Part shown: positions 36,386 to 45,441 of the stretch, in pieces | How positions within the stretch are numbered: position 1 is the first letter of the stretch | How the letters are laid out: the number at the start of each line of letters is the position of its first letter | From: CAZLYK01 sp964563495 | Lineage (GTDB): Bacteria; Acidobacteriota; Blastocatellia; RBC074 | NCBI GenBank assembly: GCA_964563495.1 | Contig: CAZLYK010000009.1 | Coordinates: forward strand, 5,297 to 69,296 | Length of the DNA stretch: 64,000 nt | Direction: 5' to 3' | The notes under the pieces: generated by a model | Told to the model about the DNA's origin: nothing | Databases searched by the model: none | The model's input: the letters and a program-made list of their open reading frames with translations, nothing else | Position numbers and translations under genes: made by a program

Positions 36386-37303
36386 ATGCAACAACAATGT
36401 AAAACGTGCGGTTATGAGTCTCCGGATGTTGATAAGTTCTGCAGGCAATGCGGCAGCCAGTTGTCCATGGAGAGTGAATTTTCGTCTGCTCCGACGGCAA
36501 ACCAGGTCAAAGCAGGGCAGAACCCGCCGGCAGCAAGCGTCAACACAGGGAGGTTTCCTCCAAGTGTAGGCGACGCCATTGCCGGGGAAACCGAACGTAT
36601 CTATTCTGTGCCGCAATATGCGCCGAGACCGATAAATATCGCGTATCCTCAGGATTTTGCGCCGCCCAGGGATGTCTCTTCCTCATGGCCAAAGTCATTA
36701 TCCGGCCTCTTGAAGGGTGCCTTTCTGTTCATGGTCTTCGCCGCATTGTTGGCGGCGACAGCTGGGGCGGTCTTTTTCTCGCAGGAAGCTTCCCACGAAA
36801 GAGAGCGGCGTTATCAGTTGGAGAACAGAGCTCGGGGGAGGGAAGGTGGGAATAACGCCAATGGCCGGGCTCAGAATGCCTGGGAGCAAACGGAGGATGC
36901 GATCAACCTGCTCCAGGCAGCGGGGGAGAAGGCGGCGGGCGCCGGTGCGACGATCTCGATCGCCGGCGAAAAGCCGATCGATCTGGGTAAATACGCCTAC
37001 CCCGGCGCCAAGGTGGAGGCGACGGTCGGCAGCTTCGGCAACGAGGCGCTCTCTTTGCTGACTCACCAGAACTTCGACACGGTCCGGGCATTTTATGAGA
37101 GACAATTCGGCAAACCGGTCATTCAAGTGGTGGACAAGTCCATGGGGGATAATCGAAATAAGCTGATCTTCCAGTCTTCCAGCCCGGCTACCGTCCTGAT
37201 CAGAATCGAAGAGTTTGAAGATAACCAGGTCAAGATCACGATCCTGCATTCACTTTTACGGTTTCCGAGGAGCGATGACATCCAGCCACAAAGTTCCAGG
37301 TGA
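36386..37303 (+). CDS. Zinc-ribbon membrane protein of unknown function
   Basis: 305 residues. N-terminal zinc ribbon with Cys5, Cys8, Cys19 and Cys22 (CKTCGYES...CRQCG). A low-complexity linker follows, then a membrane helix near residues 112-135 (LLKGAFLFMVFAALLAATAG), and an exoplasmic C-terminal domain (RAFYERQFGKPVIQ). It lies between the two propeller genes. Confidence 0.72.
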   Translation: MQQQCKTCGYESPDVDKFCRQCGSQLSMESEFSSAPTANQVKAGQNPPAASVNTGRFPPSVGDAIAGETERIYSVPQYAPRPINIAYPQDFAPPRDVSSSWPKSLSGLLKGAFLFMVFAALLAATAGAVFFSQEASHERERRYQLENRARGREGGNNANGRAQNAWEQTEDAINLLQAAGEKAAGAGATISIAGEKPIDLGKYAYPGAKVEATVGSFGNEALSLLTHQNFDTVRAFYERQFGKPVIQVVDKSMGDNRNKLIFQSSSPATVLIRIEEFEDNQVKITILHSLLRFPRSDDIQPQSSR

Positions 37304-37353
37304 AGGTACTGGCTATTATCTGCCGCCGCTTCGCGGCGAGTGTCCGAAGAAGA

Positions 37354-37436
37354 AATAGACAGGATTAACAGGATTTTCTTCTGCCTTGTCTTTGACCCTG
37401 TTTAATCCTGAGAAAATCCTGTTAATCCTGTCTATT
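37354..37436. repeat. Intergenic palindrome, asymmetric copy
   Basis: The left arm is shortened after AATAGACAGGATTAACAGG and enters the loop early (CTGCCTTGTCTTTGACC). The right arm is full length. Confidence 0.88.
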
Positions 37437-37469
37437 TCTTCTCATTCAACTGAAAGAGGAGATTTCGCC

Positions 37470-39143
37470 ATGATCAGACTTGCTGCTGCAGTCATTGTCT
37501 TTTTCGGCTGTGCCGTTGTCTGGACAGGAGCCGCTAAGGCCCAGGGACGAGACTGGATGACCGACAACGGCGATGCGCAGCGATCATCCTGGATCAGAGG
37601 GGATGCGAAGATTTCGAAGGACACTCTGCAGAAGCCGGGCTTTCAGTTCCTCTGGAAGCTCAAGCTCAAGAATGCGCCAAGGCAGTTGAACTCATTGACG
37701 CCGCCCTCGACTCTTGATCGACTGATTGGATACCGGGGTTTTCGGATGCTCGGATTTGTCGGCGGGAGTTCGGATAATATTTTCACGATCGACACAGACC
37801 TCGGCCGTATCGAATGGGAGAAACACCTCAAATCCACGGCTCCGGCCCGGGTTGGAACACTGGCTTGTCCTGGGGGCATGACGACGGGAGTGACCCGCCC
37901 GACCATCGCCACGCTGCCGCCATTAGCGGGTGGCAGGGGTGGCGGGGGTGGCGGACGCAGCTCCCCGGCGAAAAGCGGAGTCGGTCAACCGAATGAGGGG
38001 GCCGTCACCCTGGCGCAGGTTCGGCCGAACCCTCCAGCGCCGCCGCCGAGCGCAGCGCCTGCGGCCCCGCCTCGTGTCAATCCCGCGACCCCCCCGGGAG
38101 GCCAGTTCGGCAGCGGGCCCTTTCTCGTCTACGCCTTGTCGAGCGACGGAATGCTGCACTCGATGCACCTTTCGAATGGCGCCGATTTCGAAGCGCCGGT
38201 GAAATTCCTGCCGCCCAACGCCAACGCCAACGGCCTGATCGTGATCGATAACATCGCCTATGTCGTGACCGAGGGGAATTGTGGCGGCGCGGCGAACGGT
38301 GTCTGGGCGCTCGATCTTGTCTCGAAGCAGGTTGCCGTCTGGAAAGCGAACGTTTCAGGGTCAGCCGGTCCTGCTTTTAACGGAAATGGAACGATCTACG
38401 TGGCGACGGTGGGCGGAGGTGAAACACCCAACTCTCTTGTCGCCCTCGACCCGAAAACCCTCGAGGTGAAGGATTGGTATTCAGCCGGCAACCAGGCATT
38501 CTCTTCCACGCCGGTTATCTTCGCGTACAAAGGAAAAAACCTGATCGCCGCCACCACCAAAGATGGGCGAGTGCATCTGCTCGACAGCCAAAATCTGGGA
38601 GGAGCGGATCATCAGACTCCGCTTTTCGCATCGCCCGCATCAGCGAAATCGGGAGATTTTGCGCCGGGTGCGCTGGCGAGCTGGCAGGATCCGAGCGGCA
38701 CGCGCTGGATTCTGGCGCCGGCAATCGGCAGGCAGGCAGCCGATGCGGGATTCAGTGCCGCCAACGGCACCGTGACCAGGGGCTCCGTCGTCGCCTGGAA
38801 GATCGTTGACGAGAACGGTGCACCCACTCTCCAGCCGGGTTGGGCTTCGCGCGATCTGGTCTCGCCGCTGCCTCCCACGATCATCAACGGCGTGGTCTTC
38901 GTTACCTCAAGCGGTGAGTTCCGTTCGAGCGACGGCAAGTTGACCGCGACCCAACGCGCCCTGCGTTCGTCACGCGCGGTGCTGTATGCGCTCGATGGGA
39001 TGACCGGTAAGGAGCTGTGGAACAGCGGCGCGACGATCACTTCCTTTACCCGTGGCGGCGCGCTCTCCGGCGGCATGGGCCAGATCTATCTAACCACTCA
39101 CGACGGGACGATCTACGCGTTCGGTTTCCCGATGGAGCATTGA
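37470..39143 (+). CDS. Exported PQQ-type beta-propeller protein B
   Basis: 557 residues from the ATG at 37470, behind AGAGGAG. Signal peptide ends near AKAQ. Propeller blades continue throughout (ALDPKTLEVKDWY, ALDGMTGKELWNSG). Residues roughly 145-210 form a Gly/Ala/Pro-rich insertion absent from paralog A. It is 29 bases before the heme/HhH gene, suggesting electron transfer or sugar oxidation at the envelope. Confidence 0.85.
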   Translation: MIRLAAAVIVFFGCAVVWTGAAKAQGRDWMTDNGDAQRSSWIRGDAKISKDTLQKPGFQFLWKLKLKNAPRQLNSLTPPSTLDRLIGYRGFRMLGFVGGSSDNIFTIDTDLGRIEWEKHLKSTAPARVGTLACPGGMTTGVTRPTIATLPPLAGGRGGGGGGRSSPAKSGVGQPNEGAVTLAQVRPNPPAPPPSAAPAAPPRVNPATPPGGQFGSGPFLVYALSSDGMLHSMHLSNGADFEAPVKFLPPNANANGLIVIDNIAYVVTEGNCGGAANGVWALDLVSKQVAVWKANVSGSAGPAFNGNGTIYVATVGGGETPNSLVALDPKTLEVKDWYSAGNQAFSSTPVIFAYKGKNLIAATTKDGRVHLLDSQNLGGADHQTPLFASPASAKSGDFAPGALASWQDPSGTRWILAPAIGRQAADAGFSAANGTVTRGSVVAWKIVDENGAPTLQPGWASRDLVSPLPPTIINGVVFVTSSGEFRSSDGKLTATQRALRSSRAVLYALDGMTGKELWNSGATITSFTRGGALSGGMGQIYLTTHDGTIYAFGFPMEH

Positions 39144-39172
39144 AGTCTCTTCGCTTGCGTGTGCATCTTGCT

Positions 39173-39706
39173 ATGAAATTATTGATGGACTTACGAGTGT
39201 CTTCGCTGACGATTAATCGGATTTGGCGGGCTGTTTTTCTCACGGTTGTGATCGCCTTTCTCACCGGCATTGCCTCGACGCGGTCATCGACCGGCCAGGG
39301 GAGGTCCTTGCCGGAAGGCCCCGGCAAGGAAGAGACCCGGAAACTCTGCTCGCAGTGCCACGAACTGGAAAAGTCGTTCTCTCTTAACCAGGATCGCGCG
39401 GGATGGCAGCGAACCGTCGATAAGATGGCAGCCTTCGGAATGAAAGGCACTGAGAAAGAGATCAGCGCCGTGCTCGAATACCTGGTCAGGAATTTTCCTG
39501 CCGAGGATGTTCCGAGGATCAACGTCAATAAAGCGACGGCGATCGAACTGGAAAGCGGGTTGTCGCTCAAACGCTCGCAAGCCGCCGCGATCATTCAGTA
39601 CCGGACGAAGAACGGTAATTTCAAAACGATCGAGGACTTGAAAAAAGTCCCGGGCGTGGACATCGCCAAGATTGAGGCGAAGAAGGATCGCCTGATATTT
39701 GAATGA
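39173..39706 (+). CDS. c-type heme motif protein with a helix-hairpin-helix domain
   Basis: 177 residues from the ATG at 39173. N-terminal hydrophobic signal, then KLCSQCHELEKSFS, a CxxCH heme-attachment site near residues 57-61, and a short helical domain. The last 65 residues (INVNKATAIELESGL, RSQAAAIIQYRTKNGNFK, IEDLKKVPGV) are a ComEA-like helix-hairpin-helix domain. The stop overlaps the next start (ATGA). Confidence 0.78.
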   Translation: MKLLMDLRVSSLTINRIWRAVFLTVVIAFLTGIASTRSSTGQGRSLPEGPGKEETRKLCSQCHELEKSFSLNQDRAGWQRTVDKMAAFGMKGTEKEISAVLEYLVRNFPAEDVPRINVNKATAIELESGLSLKRSQAAAIIQYRTKNGNFKTIEDLKKVPGVDIAKIEAKKDRLIFE

Positions 39707-40458
39707 ATAACTGGATTATCAAAACCCTGCTCGGATTGATGGTTCTGGGCGGTTTAGTGGCAGCGGGTTCGCCGCAGGATTGCGCTTCAACCGTGACGGC
39801 GCTTGAACGGCAATTGGAAGCACAGCGGCGCCTGCTCGTCGACTGGGCCGGCCTGACTCGATACGGCAGCGAAAATACCGAACTCCCGCGTCCGGCGCCC
39901 GGAGAAGACCGCGTCGTCTTTCTGGGCGACGAGATCACCGAGAACTGGGGACGCGGCAAGGCGAAGTTCTTTCCGGGCAGGCCCTACCTGAACCGCGGGA
40001 TCAAGGGCCAGGCGACCCCTCAAATGCTGGTTCGCTTCCGCCAGGATGTGATCACTCTGAATCCAAAAGTTGTCGTGATCCTCGCGGGGACAAACGACAT
40101 CGCCGGCGTCGCGGGCCCGATCACTCAGGGGATGACAGCGGAGAACGTCATCTCGATCGTCGAACTGGCCAAAGCCAACGGGATCCGCGTCGTGCTGGCT
40201 TCGCTGACTCCGATTTGTGATTGCTACACGAAACAATCGCTGCTGCGTCCGTTCGGGAAAATTATCGGGATCAATGGCTGGCTCAAGCAGTATGCCGCCC
40301 AGAGCGGCTCTGTCTATCTGGATTACTACTCCGCCATGGCCGAAGGCCGCAATTTGAAAAAAGAATTGACCGGCGACGGGCTGCTTCCGAATGACGCGGG
40401 GTATGCCGTCATGGCCCCGCTGGCCGAAGCAGCGATCGCCCAGGCGCTGGGGAAATAG
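39703..40458 (+). CDS. SGNH-fold protein with degenerate active site
   Basis: 251 residues with a signal peptide. The SGNH/GDSL pattern is visible, but block I reads GDEIT (residues 75-79), so the nucleophilic serine is glutamate (Glu77). The block V motif, usually DxxH, reads DGLL (225-228), with Leu228 in place of histidine. The block III GTND motif (Asn131) is kept. It is probably not a hydrolase of the usual mechanism. Stop TAG lies in the degenerate half-palindrome. Confidence 0.8.
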   Translation: MNNWIIKTLLGLMVLGGLVAAGSPQDCASTVTALERQLEAQRRLLVDWAGLTRYGSENTELPRPAPGEDRVVFLGDEITENWGRGKAKFFPGRPYLNRGIKGQATPQMLVRFRQDVITLNPKVVVILAGTNDIAGVAGPITQGMTAENVISIVELAKANGIRVVLASLTPICDCYTKQSLLRPFGKIIGINGWLKQYAAQSGSVYLDYYSAMAEGRNLKKELTGDGLLPNDAGYAVMAPLAEAAIAQALGK

Positions 40459-40493
40459 ACAGTCTTAACAGAATTTCAATAGGATTAAACACG
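40454..40493 (+). repeat. Degenerate left-arm half palindrome
   Basis: AATAGACAGTCTTAACAGA and AATAGGATTAAACACG end directly at the next start codon. The TAG is the SGNH stop, and AGGA is the likely ribosome site of the TIM-barrel gene. Confidence 0.65.
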
Positions 40494-41540
<1,047 letters not shown>

Positions 41541-41553
41541 TAGACATGAGTTT

Positions 41554-42693
41554 ATGACAAAAACAGATCTGAATATCGGTTTAATCGGTTACGGCTTCAT
41601 GGGGCGGACGCATTCGAATGCCTTTCTGCAAGCGGGGCGGTTTTTTGATCTGCCGTACCGGCCCGTTCTCAAGGCCGCCTGCGCCCGCAATCCGGAACGT
41701 CTCAGGGCCTTCGCGGATAACTGGGGGTATGAGTCGGTCGAGACGGATTGGCGAAGGCTGGTCGAACGCAAAGATATCGACCTGATCGACATCGCCAGCC
41801 CTAACGACACGCACGCCGAGATTGCGATCGCTGCCGCCAAGGCCGGCAAGCTGGTCATGTGCGAAAAACCACTGGGCCGTAACGCCGCCGAAGCCGTGGC
41901 CATGACCGAGGCGGTCGAATCGGCCAAAGTCGCCAATATGGTCTGGTACAACTATCGCCGCGTGCCGGCGGTGGTGCTGCTCAAGCACCTGATTGACGAG
42001 GGGCGGTTTGGACGGATCTTCCATTACCGCGCCAAGTTTCTGCAGGACTGGACGATCTCACAGGATCTACCACAGGGCGGGGAAGGTTTGTGGCGGCTGG
42101 ATGTGGCCGTCGCAGGCAGCGGGGTGACCGGCGATCTGCTGGCCCATAACATTGACACCGCCATGTGGCTGAATGGCCCGATCACCGAAGTCGTGGCCAT
42201 GACCGAGACGTTTATCAAGCAGCGAAAGCACAATCTGACGGGAAACGTCGAACCGGTCGGGATTGACGACGCCAGCGCGTTCCTCTGCCGGTTCGGGAAC
42301 GGATCGCTCGCGACCTTTGAAGCGACGCGTTATGCCCGCGGTCACAAGGCGCTCTATACGCTCGAAATCAACGGCGAGCATGCCTCGGCCTTTTGGGACC
42401 TGCACGATCTGCACCGCATCCAGTATTTCGATCATCACGACGAAGGGATAGTCCGCGGCTGGAGAGACGTTCACGTCACCGATGGGGATCATCCCTACAT
42501 GAAGCACTGGTGGGTGCCCGGGCTCCAAATCGGATACGAACACACCTTCATTCACCAGTTCGCCGATTTTCTGGAAGCGCTTGGCGCGGGCAAGGAAGCT
42601 GCGCCGACCTTCCGGGATGGGTTAGCCACCGATTATGTCACCGACGCAGTCTTGAAATCAGCAAAGACACGCCAATGGGAAGAAATTCAATAG
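41554..42693 (+). CDS. Gfo/Idh/MocA family oxidoreductase
   Basis: 379 residues from the ATG at 41554. The N-terminal Rossmann fold begins NIGLIGYGFMGRTHSNAF. The family's catalytic EKP motif is CEKPLGRNAAEA. The C-terminal alpha/beta domain follows, with GSGVTGDLLAHNIDTA (His-Asp-type). NAD(P)-dependent oxidation of a sugar, sugar acid or cyclitol is expected. An earlier in-frame ATG at 41512 would overlap the upstream gene by 29 bases. Confidence 0.9.
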   Translation: MTKTDLNIGLIGYGFMGRTHSNAFLQAGRFFDLPYRPVLKAACARNPERLRAFADNWGYESVETDWRRLVERKDIDLIDIASPNDTHAEIAIAAAKAGKLVMCEKPLGRNAAEAVAMTEAVESAKVANMVWYNYRRVPAVVLLKHLIDEGRFGRIFHYRAKFLQDWTISQDLPQGGEGLWRLDVAVAGSGVTGDLLAHNIDTAMWLNGPITEVVAMTETFIKQRKHNLTGNVEPVGIDDASAFLCRFGNGSLATFEATRYARGHKALYTLEINGEHASAFWDLHDLHRIQYFDHHDEGIVRGWRDVHVTDGDHPYMKHWWVPGLQIGYEHTFIHQFADFLEALGAGKEAAPTFRDGLATDYVTDAVLKSAKTRQWEEIQ

Positions 42694-42698
42694 GATGA

Positions 42699-42735
42699 TA
42701 GCAAGTTTCACGTTTGTGCGACCGCGTCCTCGCGG
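42699..42735 (+). mobile_element. Truncated copy of the two-hairpin MITE-like element
   Basis: GCAAGTTTCACGTTTGTGCG continues through CGTCCTCGCGG and then stops matching. It is preceded by TA and by AATTCAATAGGAT, a trace of the palindrome arm. Only the first hairpin's left half and turn are present. Confidence 0.75.
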
Positions 42736-42768
42736 ATGAATAAATTTAGTGTCAGGATGGAGAATCGG

Positions 42769-43527
42769 ATGAAAAAGCTTTTTGTCATATCCGCCGCGTT
42801 GCTGCTGGCTGGGCTCCCGGCATTTTCCGCCATTGCTCAGCAAGGCCCGCCTCGCGGCGGCGCCGGTCGTGGGACGGGGATAGAGACGCCGGCGATCGAT
42901 GATCACGCGGGGTTTGAGTCGATCTTCGACGGTAAGTCCCTCAAGGGATGGGACGGCGACCCCGCTTTCTGGCGCGTTGAGAATGAGACGATCATCGGAG
43001 AAAGCACCGCGGAAAAACCGCTCAAGGCCAACACCTTCCTCATCTGGCGCGGCGGTCAGCCAAAAGATTTCGACCTCAAACTTGAGTATCGCATCAACTC
43101 CACCAACAGCGGGGTCCAGTACCGCAGCGTCGAGCTCCCCGATGCCGGGAAGTGGGTGCTTAAAGGTTACCAGGCGGACATTGATTTCCAGAACACGTAC
43201 ACGGGTCAGTTGTACGAAGAGCGTGGTCGCGGATTCCTCGCCATGCGCGGCCAGGTGACTCACCTGCAGCCGGGCAAAAAGAGAGTGATCGCCAACCTGA
43301 GCAGCGGCGACGAACTCAAGAGTCTGATCAAGGTCAACGACTGGAACCAACTCCACATCGTCGCGCGCGGGAATGTGCTGACGCACATTCTAAATGGCTA
43401 TCTCATGGCTGAAGCCATTGATGACGACGCGACCGGGCGAGCCCTGGGCGGATTGATCGGCTTCCAGATGCACGTCGGGCCGCCCATGAAAGTCGAGTTC
43501 CGCAACATCTGGCTGAAGAACCTGTAA
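42769..43527 (+). CDS. DUF1080 (3-keto-disaccharide hydrolase family) protein
   Basis: 252 residues from the ATG at 42769 (MKKLFVIS..., GGAG upstream). Signal peptide, then a concanavalin-like jelly roll: FDGKSLKGWDGD, WRVENETIIG and DFDLKLEYRI are family hallmarks. DUF1080 enzymes hydrolyse 3-keto sugars or glycosides, so a partner oxidoreductase would be needed. A Gfo/Idh/MocA gene is directly upstream. An earlier ATG at 42736 lies in the MITE fragment and is not preferred. Confidence 0.88.
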   Translation: MKKLFVISAALLLAGLPAFSAIAQQGPPRGGAGRGTGIETPAIDDHAGFESIFDGKSLKGWDGDPAFWRVENETIIGESTAEKPLKANTFLIWRGGQPKDFDLKLEYRINSTNSGVQYRSVELPDAGKWVLKGYQADIDFQNTYTGQLYEERGRGFLAMRGQVTHLQPGKKRVIANLSSGDELKSLIKVNDWNQLHIVARGNVLTHILNGYLMAEAIDDDATGRALGGLIGFQMHVGPPMKVEFRNIWLKNL

Positions 43528-43530
43528 ACG

Positions 43531-44595
43531 CTACCGCCCGATAATCAGTACGCCCCAGGGGCTTCCCGTAACCTTGATCTTTTTGGTCACCATCTGGCCG
43601 GCCAGATCGACCACGGAGACATCGTTGGAAGGTCCGTTTGCGGTGAAGAGCGTCTTCCCGTCGGGCGAAACCGCGATGCCCCAGGGGCGCTGTCCGACTT
43701 CGAACGAGGCGGCCGCCTGATTCGTCGCGGTATCGACGACGAAGACCTTACGCCCGCGGCCCGTGCTGACATAGAGATTTTTGGCGTCGGGTGCAAGCGC
43801 CATGCCCATCGGCTTGATTTCACCCGGCGTACCGAGCGGGATCGCCTGAAGCTTGACGTTCTTGACGGTGTCGAGCAGCACGATGCCGCCATCGTTTTCG
43901 GCGTTGACATAGGCGCGGGATCCATCGGGGAGAAAGACGATATTACGCGGGCGGCGCCCAACTTTGATGTTCTTGATTAGTTTTCGCCCGGCCACATCGA
44001 TCACGGAGACGGCTCCGTCGGCTTCATTTGTCACATAAACCAGCTTGCCGTCCGGCGCGAGCCTCACCCCTTCGGGTTCGCCTCCGACGTTGATCGTCTG
44101 GACCAGTTTTCCGGTAGCCACCTCGATGAAACTGACGCCGGATACGTCTTCGTTGGAAACGAAGAGTGTCGTTCCATCGCGGTTGATATCAAAATTCTCC
44201 GGGTCCGATCCGCCCTGAATGACGCGCACCAGCTTGTTCTGCTCGACATCGAAAACGCCGATCCCATCCGCGCTTTTATCGGGAGGCGGCAACGTACTTT
44301 CGTCCACGCCCGGCGGCGCGGGAGGCGAGCCGCTCAACGCGACATAGATCGTCCGCCTGTCCGGACTGGCGTGAATGCCGCGTGGGCGCTTTCCGAGCGG
44401 GACAGTGGCGATGACCTCTAAGGTCGCGCCGTCAATCACGCTGAGATCACCCGATGTCTCATTTGTCACGTAGACGCGGTATCCGGTTTTCCACTCCGGC
44501 GCAGTCGATGGTTCTTTTGCCGGGGGGGTGGTGGAACAACCGGCAAAAATCAAGGCAAGACTACCGGCAACAAAAAGGCACAAAAGTTTATTCAC
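43531..44595 (-). CDS. YVTN-type beta-propeller lipoprotein
   Basis: 354 residues from the GTG at 44595 with AGGAG upstream. A signal peptide with lipobox IFAGC is followed by repeated blades of YVTN type (YRVYVTNETSGDLSVID, YVTNEADGAVSVIDV, LYVSTGRGRKVFVVD). The function of such propellers is usually binding or surface-related. It is convergent with the DUF1080 gene, 3 bases away. Confidence 0.9.
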   Translation of the reverse strand: MNKLLCLFVAGSLALIFAGCSTTPPAKEPSTAPEWKTGYRVYVTNETSGDLSVIDGATLEVIATVPLGKRPRGIHASPDRRTIYVALSGSPPAPPGVDESTLPPPDKSADGIGVFDVEQNKLVRVIQGGSDPENFDINRDGTTLFVSNEDVSGVSFIEVATGKLVQTINVGGEPEGVRLAPDGKLVYVTNEADGAVSVIDVAGRKLIKNIKVGRRPRNIVFLPDGSRAYVNAENDGGIVLLDTVKNVKLQAIPLGTPGEIKPMGMALAPDAKNLYVSTGRGRKVFVVDTATNQAAASFEVGQRPWGIAVSPDGKTLFTANGPSNDVSVVDLAGQMVTKKIKVTGSPWGVLIIGR

Positions 44596-44611
44596 GATAA
44601 GTATTCTCCTT

Positions 44612-44660
44612 GAAAAAGCCCGGGAATTCAGGCGTCCCGCCCGCGTTCCCGGGCTTTTTC
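44612..44660 (-). terminator. Rho-independent terminator of the cupredoxin-like gene
   Basis: Perfect 14-bp arms, GAAAAAGCCCGGGA (44612-44625) and TCCCGGGCTTTTTC (44647-44660), with A and T runs. It overlaps the end of the cupredoxin-like gene and precedes the YVTN propeller gene. Confidence 0.88.
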
Positions 44661-45438
44661 AATTGAACCTGAAAACGAGCTCGCTTTTTCCGGAAGGCGT
44701 GAGCGTGACCTGCTGCTCCTGCCTGCCCAACTCCTCCTGCCAGACTTCAATCGTATAAGCGCCTGGCGGAACCTCGCGGAGCTGGAAGGCCCCGTCCGCA
44801 CCGGTCACGGCGAAGTAGGGATGAGCGACCACGCCTATCCACGCATGCATCCAGGAATGAATGTTGCACTTGACGCGGATCACGACCTCAGGTTGTGCGA
44901 AGCGACGCGTGAAAGGTTCGGCGCCGGGGGGTTGGCTCTGGTTCCAGTCGCGGTTGACCTGAGCAAGTGGATGGATGTTATGCGTTAGCGGATCGGAGTT
45001 CGTCACCTTGAGGGTCTGCCCGACTCCTATTCCGAGGATGCGCGGGTTGAACCAGCAGCCGCTCTGGTCAATCACCACGGGATTGGCGGGCGGCTCGAAC
45101 TTCTTGTCCTCCAGGCCACGCTTGATGTAGACGAAAGCATTGGCGAGCGCGCCATCCCTGCCCGCCACGATGGCCTGGTCGAAGACCACGCTCCGATGGA
45201 GTTTCTCACACTCCGGGGCTTGATCCATGTCGACTTTCTTCGGCGGCGGTTTTTTCCCGGCAAACAGCACCCTGCCGGTGATAGTGCCCGCAGTGTTAGG
45301 ATCAACTTTGAACCATGCCGGCGCGCCGGACGAGGTGCCGGCATGGTTCGGCGGATTCGAGCCGGAGCACCCGACGAAGAGAAGAGCCGCGCCGGCGCAA
45401 CCAAGCAGAAATTTCTGGCGGTGAATCGTCAATGGCAT
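44659..45438 (-). CDS. Exported cupredoxin-like protein with carboxypeptidase-regulatory segment
   Basis: 259 residues. Lipobox near residue 24 (LLFVGC). A first beta domain (about 50-140) contains conserved LHRSVVFDQAIV and GALANAFVYI. The copper-like site is THNIHPL... with RVKCNIHSWMHAWIGV, supplying His, Cys, His and Met as in type 1 copper proteins. A C-terminal carboxypeptidase-regulatory-like beta fold (GADGAFQLREVPPGAYTIEVW) follows. The gene begins just past the end of the MauG-like gene, so it is the likely electron partner. Confidence 0.85.
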   Translation of the reverse strand: MPLTIHRQKFLLGCAGAALLFVGCSGSNPPNHAGTSSGAPAWFKVDPNTAGTITGRVLFAGKKPPPKKVDMDQAPECEKLHRSVVFDQAIVAGRDGALANAFVYIKRGLEDKKFEPPANPVVIDQSGCWFNPRILGIGVGQTLKVTNSDPLTHNIHPLAQVNRDWNQSQPPGAEPFTRRFAQPEVVIRVKCNIHSWMHAWIGVVAHPYFAVTGADGAFQLREVPPGAYTIEVWQEELGRQEQQVTLTPSGKSELVFRFN

Positions 45439-45441
45439 CAA

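Noticed and set aside
37386..37469. Upstream in-frame extension of propeller B (MSLTLFNPEK start)
   Set aside because: The extension is a translation of the palindrome. The ATG at 37470 has a strong AGAGGAG and a good signal peptide.
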